From assembly GCA_002440945.1 (NCBI GenBank), contig DJWG01000017.1, positions 1 to 5,451 on the forward strand: a stretch of DNA of 5,451 nt, written 5' to 3'. The notes beneath the pieces are model-generated. The model searched no databases. It worked only from the letters and a program-made list of their open reading frames with translations, and was not told the DNA's origin. The position numbers were made by a program, and so were the translations under genes. Positions 1-5,262 of this stretch are shown here, one piece after another. This DNA comes from Rhodobacteraceae bacterium UBA6236 (GTDB lineage Bacteria > Pseudomonadota > Alphaproteobacteria > Rhodobacterales > Rhodobacteraceae). How positions within the stretch are numbered: the stretch's first letter is position 1; each line of letters starts with the position of its first letter.

Positions 1-43
1 GCTGAGCCAAGCCCGCCAGCATACGAAGGTGAACGAAAAGGAA

Positions 44-65
44 CCGTAAAATCAATGGCTTACGG
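44..65. repeat. Short inverted repeat, possible attachment-like site
   Basis: CCGTAA (44-49) and TTACGG (60-65) flank the 10-nt AATCAATGGC. The A/T-rich centre between short inverted arms recalls core sites of tyrosine recombinases, but no integrase, tRNA or second copy is in the window, so this remains speculative. Confidence 0.3.
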
Positions 66-96
66 GAAGGCGGAGACAGTTTTTCCGGTCAAGCGG

Positions 97-110
97 CGGG
101 CGTTTGCCCG
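97..110. repeat. Small GC hairpin
   Basis: CGGGC (97-101), loop GTTT, GCCCG (106-110). It lies just before the end of the short basic minus frame. No T-run follows on either strand, so it is not a standard terminator. Confidence 0.45.
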
Positions 111-151
111 GTTTCGAACTGTCGCCGCTTGCGTGCCGTCATGTTCCCGTC

Positions 152-187
152 TGGACCCCGAACTGGCTTCCGGTTGGACCCCGGAAG
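152..187. repeat. Direct repeat TGGACCCCG overlapping a perfect hairpin
   Basis: TGGACCCCG occurs at 152-160 and again at 175-183, 23 bp apart (about two helical turns). The second copy overlaps a hairpin with arms CTTCCGG (167-173) and CCGGAAG (181-187) and a 7-nt loop. It may be an operator or a structured end of the operon transcript. Confidence 0.5.
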
Positions 188-297
188 CAAGTGGTCTGAA
201 CCATCGTCCCTTCGTTCACGCCTCGTGCGATCATGCCCTGTTTGTATCCCTCAGAGCCGAAAAATGAACCCTTCCCGATGTCTCTCCGAAAATTCCC

Positions 298-744
298 TCA
301 CAGGACGATTTTTCTTGACAGCCGGTCGGCGTTCTCGATCACGAAGCGCTTCGATCGCTTCGCGGGCGGCACGCGCCCGTTGAGCCGCCAGGTGATGAGC
401 GCGATCCCGTATTGCCAGTGGCGGTTGGCGGCGGGGCGGCTCAGCCCCACCTCCCAGCAGATCGGCTTCCACGGTTTGCGGTTGGCCCTCAGCCAGACGA
501 TGCGCGCGTCGTCCTTCTCAAGCCAGCGCAGCCAGAGCATTGCTTCCTCGGCTTGGGTGATCTGGCGCGGGCTCGGGCGCGGCCGGCGCATGCGCGGCTC
601 CTGGCCGACCTGATCGGCGAAGCTGTGGAAATACTCCGGCCAGGCGTTGAAATAGCCCTGCGGCTTCACGGTTGGCATCTGCGCGAAGACGTCGGCCGCC
701 AGTTCCAGCCGGTCCTGCACCCGTGACATCGTCCAGTCAGCCAT
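298..744 (-). CDS. DUF6362-like helix-turn-helix phage protein
   Basis: This 148-residue protein begins MADWTMSRVQDRLELAADVF and contains GYFNAWPEYFHSFADQVGQEP (about 30-50), a Pro/Arg linker, then a helical segment EEAMLWLRWLEKDDARIVWLRA (67-88). Next comes a likely helix-turn-helix resembling sigma region 4: RKPWKPICWEVGLSR, then PAANRHWQYGIALI (89-117). This order matches my memory of the DUF6362 family, frequent in alphaproteobacterial prophages; its role is not established, and DNA binding is inferred from the fold. The start at 744 is chosen from family resemblance and its 8-bp overlap with the upstream gene; starts at 765 (ATG) and 777 (GTG) are possible but also lack a clear ribosome binding site. 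The basic tail (KRSKRFVIENADRLSRKIVL) extends past the presumed domain. It could be a late-gene regulator or a small-terminase-like factor. Confidence 0.82.
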   Translation of the reverse strand: MADWTMSRVQDRLELAADVFAQMPTVKPQGYFNAWPEYFHSFADQVGQEPRMRRPRPSPRQITQAEEAMLWLRWLEKDDARIVWLRANRKPWKPICWEVGLSRPAANRHWQYGIALITWRLNGRVPPAKRSKRFVIENADRLSRKIVL

Positions 745-934
745 GTCGCTTCTGCCTTTTGCCATAAAGCTTCTCACCCAGTTGCCGCACCAGTTCCCGC
801 TCGGGCCAGGTCAGGCGGTCATCGTCAACCGACACCGCCAGCAGGCCTTGCTCCCGCCAGCCGTCACGCTTGACCTCATCGGGATCGCGTCGCCGACCGC
901 CATAGCCCGGCGGGGTGAACTTCATCGCCTTCAT
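737..934 (-). CDS. Small basic phage protein of unknown function
   Basis: This 65-residue protein starts at the ATG overlapping the resolvase stop (ATGA) after a strong GGAGG. The N-terminal part is basic and glycine-rich (TPPGYGGRRRDPDE), the middle has a short acidic strand-like stretch (LLAVSVDDDRLTW), and a helix with a Lys/Arg-rich end closes it (ERELVRQLGEKLYGKRQKRHG). There is no signal peptide, membrane segment or cysteine. I do not recognise a family; the composition suggests a nucleic-acid or protein-binding accessory factor, but that is only inference. The stop lies 8 bp inside the next gene. Overlaps on both sides and a good ribosome binding site make it very likely real despite its size. 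Confidence 0.75.
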   Translation of the reverse strand: MKAMKFTPPGYGGRRRDPDEVKRDGWREQGLLAVSVDDDRLTWPERELVRQLGEKLYGKRQKRHG

Positions 935-1422
935 GCCAGCCCTCCCTTTGTCTCGATCGCCCACATGAGGATCGCGATGGCGTCGGCCTCGTTGTCGTCC
1001 GCGGGGCTAAAGCCGCGCGCCCGGGCGGCCGCGATCATGGCGTCCTTGTTGGCGTTTCCCTTGCCGGTCGCGAAACGCTTGATCGTGCCGACAGGGACGC
1101 CCTCGTAGGGCACGCCGCGCAGTTCGGCCCAGGCGGTCAACGTGGCCATGAGCCCGCCGTAGACATGCGCGGCGTCGGTGCCCGCGTGGCGGCGGACTTC
1201 TTCGAACCAGATCGCCTCCACCGGCCCGGACAGCCGGTCGATCTCGGTCAGCCAGTTCGTGAAACGCAGGTAACGCATGCCGCCACCGTCGAAGCGCCCG
1301 GGCCGAAAGCAGACCGTGCCGGTGGTGATGAGCCCGTCATGGCCGCGCAAGGCCCAGCCGGTCGTGGTGCCGAGATCGAGCGCGAGGATGGTGGATGATG
1401 GTAAGGTTGATGGTGCGGCCAT
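931..1422 (-). CDS. RuvC-like Holliday junction resolvase (phage type)
   Basis: This 163-residue protein with an RNase H-like fold is predicted to cut Holliday or branched junctions metal-dependently. Motifs in order: strand 1 ILALDLGTTTGWAL with the catalytic Asp (D16); AIWFEEV with acidic E74/E75; and the C-terminal helix SPADDNEADAIAIL (D143 and D147), matching the D...E...D-x(2-3)-D layout of RuvC. Lys-rich GTIKRFATGKGNANK (112-126) resembles the substrate-binding loop of phage RuvC-like proteins. Length is close to bacterial RuvC (about 170). The ATG at 1422 is chosen because AAGGAG precedes it and the core fold begins soon after; the frame is open back to 1785, adding 121 residues of low-complexity, repeat-derived sequence. 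Its stop overlaps the next gene (ATGA, 934-931). It probably resolves replication or recombination intermediates before packaging. No gene symbol is assigned because it is a phage-type homologue, not the chromosomal ruvC. Confidence 0.88.
   Translation of the reverse strand: MAAPSTLPSSTILALDLGTTTGWALRGHDGLITTGTVCFRPGRFDGGGMRYLRFTNWLTEIDRLSGPVEAIWFEEVRRHAGTDAAHVYGGLMATLTAWAELRGVPYEGVPVGTIKRFATGKGNANKDAMIAAARARGFSPADDNEADAIAILMWAIETKGGLA
941..945 (-). promoter_or_regulatory. Shine-Dalgarno for the 65-residue protein
   Basis: GGAGG within AAAGGGAGGG on the minus strand lies 6 nt before ATG 934-932. It selects this ATG over the upstream start at 964. Confidence 0.7.
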
Positions 1423-1429
1423 TTTGAGG

Positions 1430-1435
1430 CTCCTT
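1430..1435 (-). promoter_or_regulatory. Strong Shine-Dalgarno for ruvC-like gene
   Basis: AAGGAG on the minus strand lies 7 nt before ATG 1422-1420. It is among the strongest ribosome binding sites in the window and decides the start of the resolvase. It shows this gene can be translated independently, unlike the coupled neighbours. Confidence 0.8.
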
Positions 1436-1490
1436 TTTTCCGGCTGCACGATGAAGGGATGGACAGGATCGCGGTGGACAAAATCGCCCA

Positions 1491-1539
1491 GGGGTGGGTG
1501 GTGGACCTCCCCACCTGACGGGGGGAGTCCACCCACCCC
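1491..1539. repeat. Large G-rich/C-rich inverted repeat
   Basis: GGGGTGGGTGG (1491-1501) pairs exactly with CCACCCACCCC (1529-1539). Inside it CTCCCC (1507-1512) pairs with GGGGAG (1522-1527), leaving a loop of 9 nt and a small internal bulge. A further hairpin, ACCCCT-TT-AGGGGT (1535-1548), overlaps the right arm. No run of U follows on the minus-strand transcript, so it does not look like a Rho-independent terminator for this operon. The left arm plus its flank (GGGGTGGGTGGTGG) could also fold as a two-tier G-quadruplex on the plus strand. It may be a structural element of the origin or a control of ruvC expression. Confidence 0.7.
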
Positions 1540-1555
1540 TTTAGGGGTGCCTTTT

Positions 1556-1762
1556 CCGAAATCTGGAATCTGGCAAAGCCTTTTGATTTCATTGAGGAAA
1601 TCCAGATTGCGGGGCAGATTTCGGATGAACCCGCCCGAAATCTGGAACGGGCGCGCCAAGCCATTGAAAAACTGGCGGAAAATCCAGATTCCAGATTGCG
1701 CGCAGATTTCAGATTTCGCGAAATCTGGCCAGATTTCGGATTTCGGGGTCCAGATTTCGGAT
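1556..1762. repeat. Iteron-like array of about 12 CCAGATTT/AAATCTGG repeats
   Basis: Copies reading AAATCTGG on the plus strand start at 1559, 1567 (AATCTGG), 1638 and 1721. Copies reading (C)CAGATT(T) start at 1602, 1615, 1684, 1691, 1703, 1710, 1729 and 1750. The best form, CCAGATTTCGGAT, occurs at 1729-1741 and 1750-1762, and with one mismatch at 1614-1626 (GCAGATTTCGGAT). Some copies are directly tandem (1684/1691, 1703/1710, 1559/1567) and one pair is head-to-head. Such clusters near a replication initiator gene are typical of iterons bound by an initiator, or of multi-site operators. Which of these applies is inferred; the repeats themselves are directly visible. Confidence 0.8.
1719..1738. 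repeat. Perfect 20-bp palindrome in the iteron-like array
   Basis: CGAAATCTGG followed directly by its reverse complement CCAGATTTCG, with no spacer. It is formed by two repeat units meeting head-to-head and suits binding of a dimeric protein or cruciform extrusion. The flanking bases (G1718, G1739) do not pair, so the symmetry ends exactly here. Confidence 0.85.
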
Positions 1763-1781
1763 GGGGTCAGAGAGCGGAAAT

Positions 1782-4079
1782 TCATGCCTCACCCCCATCC
1801 GGATAGACCCAGACAGCGGGGTTTTCGACCGGCAGAACCGCCCCGGTCTGGGGGCATTTGTAGTGGCTCGGAAACACGCGGGCATGCACCCGCGTGACCT
1901 CGCCGGTCTCCGGATCCACAGCCTGCTCGCCGGTCGCCAGCTCCATGTGCTCGACGCAGAGATAGCCATACTTGCTGCGATCCGAGGCGAGGCCGAGATC
2001 GCTTGCGGCGTCCCCCTTGACGAACTTGACGATCCCCTTGGTGGTCAGGACGTTCAGCCTCTCGCGAATGCTGGTCTGGCCGCTGAGGCCGCTCTTGTTC
2101 TCGAAGGCCTCGGCAAAGAGGGTCATGGTGTACATGCGCCCCGAGCGCGCCTCTCGGTGGAGAATGTCGACGATGACCTCGCCCTTGCGATCCCGTTCGG
2201 CATCGAACTTCGCGCCCTGCTCGGCGCGCACCAGGCGTTCGTTCATCGGGTTGATCTCGACCCACTCGCCATTGACCTTGTCGACGAGCTTGGGCTTCAG
2301 CGCGGGTCCGTTCCTGAGCTCGATCTCCAGCTTCCGTTCCGATGCGTCCTCGTCGGGCCGGTGCAGGATGAGCCCCGTCGTGTAGAAGCCGCGGAGCGCG
2401 CTGGCGCCGGAAAGGGCGAGGAAGGGATCCTCCTTCACCTGGTGCTTCGAGAGCTTCTTGGTGTGGTGGACGAGGATGACGCCGCAGTCGGGATTGACGT
2501 GGTCGCGCAGCACCTCGACCCGGTCCTTGAGGAAGAACATCATCGCGGCGTTGTCGTTCTCGCCGCCGCCATCCGGCCCACCGTCGAAGAGGTTCCGGAT
2601 CGGGTCGATGCAGAGGATGTCGAGCGGTTCGTCGGGGAACGCCGCCCGGATCGCCGCGGCCACGCGGGCGCTGCCCTCGGCGTCGAGCAGCATCTTCAGC
2701 TTTGGCGTGACGATCAGGTTGTCGCGCGCCGCGGCGATCAGCTCGGGCGGCAGGCCGACCTGCTGCATGCGCTCGCGCAGGTAGTGGTACTGGATTTCGG
2801 CCTGCAGATAGAAGATCCGCAGCGGTCGCGGCGGGGTGAAGCCGAGAAACGGCACCCCGGCGGCCATGTGCACGAGCCAGGCGATCAGGAGATCGCTCTT
2901 GCCCACCTTGGGCGCGCCGCCCAGCACCAGGAGCCCGCCCGGCGTCAGCACGCGCGGGCCGATCAGGTCGGCGGGCATGGGGCTCTTGTCGTCGAGCAGC
3001 TGCCCCAGCGTGAAGCTGGGCAGCTCGTCGGGCACGGGGGCGGCGCTGTCGAGACGGATCAGCGGCGGGCCGTGCCGCTTGATGTGCAGCTCCCACAGCC
3101 GGTTCGTCTCGCGCTTCAGCCGGTCGAGCGGCCAGGAGGGGCGCAGCATCGCGGCGTTGTAGCCGCAGATCGCCGTCCAGCCCTCGTCCATCGACATGCG
3201 GCCTTCGTGGACCAGCCGCAGGAAATAGCCGATGGCGGCCGAGGCGCCCTCGAAACGGGACCAGTCGTCCGCGCCGCCCTCTTGCACGGGGGTCACCAGC
3301 ACATCGTCGATGGCTGGTTTCTCGCGAGGCTCCGCCGTGGCCATGCCGACGCCAGGCATGGGCGTCATGTCGGCGACGCGCTCGGCCATCTCCGCGAGGT
3401 CAACCTCGAGCGCGGTCGCCTCGCGGATCTGCACCAGCCGGGTGAGCCCGCCCTTGTGATAGACCGTGCCGGGCACGCGGATCGGCTGGTGGGCCGAGCG
3501 GAAATGCGTGTCGCCGCCCACCTTCAGCGCGATCTCGCCGCGGAGCTGGCAGAGCCGGGCGAGATCGGCACCCTCCGCGGGCTCGGTCAGCTTCCACCAG
3601 ATATGGAGCTTGGTCGCGCCTTCGGACGTGCGCCCGCCGCTCTCGACGATCAGGGTCGGTCGGCCAAGGTGGTGGACGAGATGATCGAGCTTGGCCGGGA
3701 TGTCGCCCGAGTCGAGATCGACCACGAGGCTCTGCATCTGCAGGACGTCCGCGGCGCGGGCCTGACCCGTTTCCGCGACCGTGCCGGGGATGACATAAAC
3801 TGCCGCGCCCTCGCGCGCGGCCCAGCCCGCGAAGGTGGCGAGCTTCTCGGGCGCGGTGGCGTCCGCGTCGATCCAGATGTTGTGCGGGCGGCCGTCCTTG
3901 CCCTGACCCTTGTCGACGAAGCCCCGGACCGGGATCAGGCCCTCGCAATAGCCGAAGACCACGTCGACGAAGCGAGCGATCTGGCCTGCATCCGGTTCGA
4001 CGGCGAAGGGATCGTCCAAGGGCGCCGCGTCGTTGAAATCGCGCCAGGGGTTGAAGTGGATGATGTTGTCGTCGCTCAT
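1782..4079 (-). CDS. Phage primase-helicase fusion (RepB-like primase + RepA-like ATPase)
   Basis: This 765-residue protein probably primes and unwinds phage DNA at the origin. Residues 1-215 resemble an archaeo-eukaryotic/RepB-type primase: VVDLDSGD (D121, D123), SGGR then KLHIWWKL (H159), GGD (D190), and QPIRVPGT (R201). A helical linker follows (about 270-335). Residues 375-595 form a RecA-fold ATPase like RepA hexameric helicases: Walker A GGAPKVGKS (387-395), Walker B ILCIDP (D492), and a VILVHHTKK strand (534-542) with the usual His-His-Thr. The tail has a likely winged helix (about 632-690). Start choice: the ATG at 4079 overlaps the nuclease stop in ATGA, whereas the longer open frame to 4430 only reads the nuclease gene out of frame. 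No strong ribosome binding site is seen, consistent with coupled translation. The opposite strand is open over the same span, which is a high-GC shadow. Confidence 0.92.
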   Translation of the reverse strand: MSDDNIIHFNPWRDFNDAAPLDDPFAVEPDAGQIARFVDVVFGYCEGLIPVRGFVDKGQGKDGRPHNIWIDADATAPEKLATFAGWAAREGAAVYVIPGTVAETGQARAADVLQMQSLVVDLDSGDIPAKLDHLVHHLGRPTLIVESGGRTSEGATKLHIWWKLTEPAEGADLARLCQLRGEIALKVGGDTHFRSAHQPIRVPGTVYHKGGLTRLVQIREATALEVDLAEMAERVADMTPMPGVGMATAEPREKPAIDDVLVTPVQEGGADDWSRFEGASAAIGYFLRLVHEGRMSMDEGWTAICGYNAAMLRPSWPLDRLKRETNRLWELHIKRHGPPLIRLDSAAPVPDELPSFTLGQLLDDKSPMPADLIGPRVLTPGGLLVLGGAPKVGKSDLLIAWLVHMAAGVPFLGFTPPRPLRIFYLQAEIQYHYLRERMQQVGLPPELIAAARDNLIVTPKLKMLLDAEGSARVAAAIRAAFPDEPLDILCIDPIRNLFDGGPDGGGENDNAAMMFFLKDRVEVLRDHVNPDCGVILVHHTKKLSKHQVKEDPFLALSGASALRGFYTTGLILHRPDEDASERKLEIELRNGPALKPKLVDKVNGEWVEINPMNERLVRAEQGAKFDAERDRKGEVIVDILHREARSGRMYTMTLFAEAFENKSGLSGQTSIRERLNVLTTKGIVKFVKGDAASDLGLASDRSKYGYLCVEHMELATGEQAVDPETGEVTRVHARVFPSHYKCPQTGAVLPVENPAVWVYPDGGEA

Positions 4080-4837
4080 GCCGACAGACCCCAGCAGCGC
4101 TCGGCCCACGGGCAGAACCGGCATTCGAAGAAGTCGCGATTGGCCGCGATGCGCGGGAGCAGCTCGCCGGCATCGGTCGCCCGCAGGATCCGCACGCCGC
4201 GGTCGGACATGCGCTGCGCGAGGTCGGCATCGAAGGGCACGAGCTCGTGGTGCAGTTCGGCCGTGTCCTTGTTGATCGCAGTGAAGAGTGCGGGGTTCGC
4301 GCTGATGCCCGGCACCGTCGCTTCCATGTAGGCCTGGTAGAGCGCGATCTGCGCGGCATAGACCGGCTTCGCGACGGTCACGCCCTTGGCCACCGTCTCG
4401 CGCCAGTTCTTCGCGTTCATCGTCTTGCATTCCCAGAGCGCCGGGATGCGCAGCCCCAGCGTCGCCGGGGCCTCGGCGACGATCCCGTCGACATGACCGC
4501 GGATGCGCCCGGCCGCGACCGAGAAGCCGAACTGGCCGCCGTCGCGCTTCTGGGTCACCAGATCGATCCCGGTCGCCCGCAGCCAGCGGATGGCGAGATC
4601 TTCGAGTTCATGCCCGATCGCGAAGATCCGGAGCGACCGGCCGGAAAAATCGTGGCCCTCGTCCTTCGGCGCACCCGCGAACTCGAACTGCAGCGCGCGC
4701 TCGCAGGCATGGCCCAGCCGGGACGCGCCGAGGTAATCGCGCGGTTGCGTCGCTGCGCGCTCGGCTTCGAGCGCGGCATCCACGGCCGCATTGATGCGCT
4801 CGGCGATACCGGGGCGCTTGTTGAAGTCCAGCATCAT
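4076..4837 (-). CDS. PD-(D/E)XK nuclease with Cas4/AddB-like Fe-S cysteines
   Basis: This 253-residue protein is a predicted DNA exonuclease of the RecB/Cas4-like PD-(D/E)XK superfamily. The visible active site is GHELED (H76, E77), GHVDGIV (D117), then WECKTMNAKNW (E136, K138), and a QxxxY-type helix (Q163, Y167) in AAQIALYQAY. Four cysteines fit the Fe-S pattern of Cas4 and AddB: one N-terminal (C45, in GHACERALQF) and three at the C-terminus (C239-x2-C242-x5-C248, in FECRFCPWAERCW). In those families the cluster staples the nuclease fold together. In a phage operon it probably resects DNA ends for recombination or replication; a CRISPR role is not suggested, since no cas1, cas2 or array is seen. 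The start at 4837 overlaps the upstream stop (ATGA), follows GGAG, and the next codon is also ATG. Its own stop overlaps the primase-helicase ATG (4079-4076). The nuclease fold is a confident call, and the cluster is inferred. Confidence 0.9.
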   Translation of the reverse strand: MMLDFNKRPGIAERINAAVDAALEAERAATQPRDYLGASRLGHACERALQFEFAGAPKDEGHDFSGRSLRIFAIGHELEDLAIRWLRATGIDLVTQKRDGGQFGFSVAAGRIRGHVDGIVAEAPATLGLRIPALWECKTMNAKNWRETVAKGVTVAKPVYAAQIALYQAYMEATVPGISANPALFTAINKDTAELHHELVPFDADLAQRMSDRGVRILRATDAGELLPRIAANRDFFECRFCPWAERCWGLSA

Positions 4838-5262
4838 GACGGGATCTCCGACTCCGCGGCGATCTCGGCCATCTCGGCGCGGAACGCCTCGACGGTCACG
4901 ACGATCAGCCGGTGCATGTCGTTCTGCGTGAGCTGGCCCAGCGGGCGGTCCCAGCCGATGCGCTCCATCTCTGGGGCGAGCGCGCGCATGACGGCGGGAA
5001 GCGCCTGGGTTTCCTCTTTGGTGAAATCGACCATGCTCAATCCTTTCTTCGCTTTGCGGGTGAAGGCCGACTGGCAGCCCATGGAGCAGAACCAGCGGCG
5101 GGTGCGGGTTGGACGTGATCGGTGGGGTTCGAACCAGCCGAAGCCGCGGGTGCGCGCGGTGCAGACGGCGCAGAGCACCGGGCGCGGATGCCAGAAGCGA
5201 TCACGGCCCGGTCGATCCGGAGCCTCTGCGGGCGGGGATGGGACTTGCGCGACATGGCTCAC
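4834..5262 (-). CDS. DUF6511-like small zinc-finger phage protein
   Basis: This 142-residue protein starts at GTG, overlapping the upstream stop in GTGA and preceded by GGAGG. Residues 31-63 hold a likely treble-clef or zinc-ribbon site: C31-x2-C34, then C59-x3-C63, with RGFGWFEPHR and a basic WFCSMGC segment between and around them. The rest (about 77-142) is an acidic helical domain starting MVDFTKEETQAL. The order 'CxVC..RGFGWF..CS..CQ', then 'M(V/I)D-T--E' matches my recollection of the DUF6511 family, common in alphaproteobacterial prophages and of unknown function. A role in nucleic-acid binding is inferred only from the zinc site and the replication-operon context. The stop overlaps the next gene's ATG. 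A second start with its own ribosome binding site exists at codon 77 (5034), so a shorter C-terminal product is possible. Confidence 0.8.
   Translation of the reverse strand: MSHVAQVPSPPAEAPDRPGRDRFWHPRPVLCAVCTARTRGFGWFEPHRSRPTRTRRWFCSMGCQSAFTRKAKKGLSMVDFTKEETQALPAVMRALAPEMERIGWDRPLGQLTQNDMHRLIVVTVEAFRAEMAEIAAESEIPS
4846..4849 (-). promoter_or_regulatory. Shine-Dalgarno for the Fe-S nuclease gene
   Basis: GGAG on the minus strand lies 8 nt upstream of the first ATG (4837-4835). It favours the first of the two tandem ATG codons at 4837 and 4834 and sits inside the end of the upstream gene. Confidence 0.5.
5041..5045 (-). promoter_or_regulatory. Internal Shine-Dalgarno before Met77 of the DUF6511-like gene
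   Basis: AAGGA on the minus strand lies 6 nt before the in-frame ATG at 5034-5032. This is a well-spaced ribosome binding site within a coding region. It could drive a separate 66-residue C-terminal product (5034-4834) lacking the zinc site. The purine run also encodes the Lys-Lys-Gly of the protein, so it may be coincidental. Confidence 0.4.

Larger units (their letters stand above)
1..297. other. Left-edge region without a supported gene
   Basis: After the DUF6362-like stop there is no convincing coding sequence on either strand. The plus-strand open frames here lack a good start context and have no recognisable domain. A very short minus frame (142-89, starting MTARKRRQFETGQTP) is basic and might be a leader peptide or the stub of a broken gene, but 17 codons prove nothing. 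The stretch holds several inverted repeats and a direct repeat, listed separately. No tRNA, U-tailed terminator or clear promoter is seen. Confidence 0.55.
1423..1781. other. Non-coding gap between primase-helicase and ruvC: candidate replication origin or operator
   Basis: This is the only long gap inside an otherwise overlapping operon. The right half (about 1556-1762) is a dense array of CCAGATTT-like repeats. By hand count 1681-1740 is about 47% GC, clearly below the surrounding genes. The left half (about 1487-1550) is a G-rich/C-rich inverted repeat. The last part (1423-1440) carries the ruvC ribosome binding site. The minus frame from an ATG at 1785 stays open through the gap into ruvC, so a coding role is not strictly excluded. 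However, inverted copies of the repeat are read in different phases (PDF from 1721-1728, FQIS from 1638-1645), and ruvC has its own strong start. Confidence 0.6.

Noticed and set aside
315..343. TTGACA on the plus strand as a promoter -35 box
   Set aside because: It lies inside the DUF6362-like gene on the opposite strand, and no fitting -10 box (ATCACG at 17-bp spacing) is present.
55..613. Overlapping short plus-strand open frames at the left edge
   Set aside because: They have no ribosome binding sites or domains, and they overlap the confidently called minus-strand gene or the repeat-rich region.
1491..1548. Rho-independent terminator after the primase-helicase gene
   Set aside because: On the operon (minus) strand no U-run follows the hairpin. 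The T-rich stretch (1551-1555) lies on the wrong side and would only suit plus-strand transcription, for which no gene is seen.
1556..1762. CRISPR array
   Set aside because: Repeats are only 7-13 bp, occur in both orientations, and are separated by irregular spacings of 0-40 bp, with no uniform spacers and no cas1 or cas2 nearby, despite the Cas4-like nuclease.
1761..4331. An 856-codon open frame on the plus strand, antisense to the primase-helicase
   Set aside because: It lies opposite a gene with clear Walker A, Walker B and primase motifs. The translation is rich in Arg, Ala, Glu, His and Asp with no recognisable domain, which is typical of the antisense shadow of a high-GC gene.
4080..4430. 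N-terminal extension of the primase-helicase to the upstream ATG at 4430
   Set aside because: The extra 117 residues are the nuclease gene read out of frame (Arg/Ala/His-rich). The ATG at 4079 in the ATGA overlap is the natural start.
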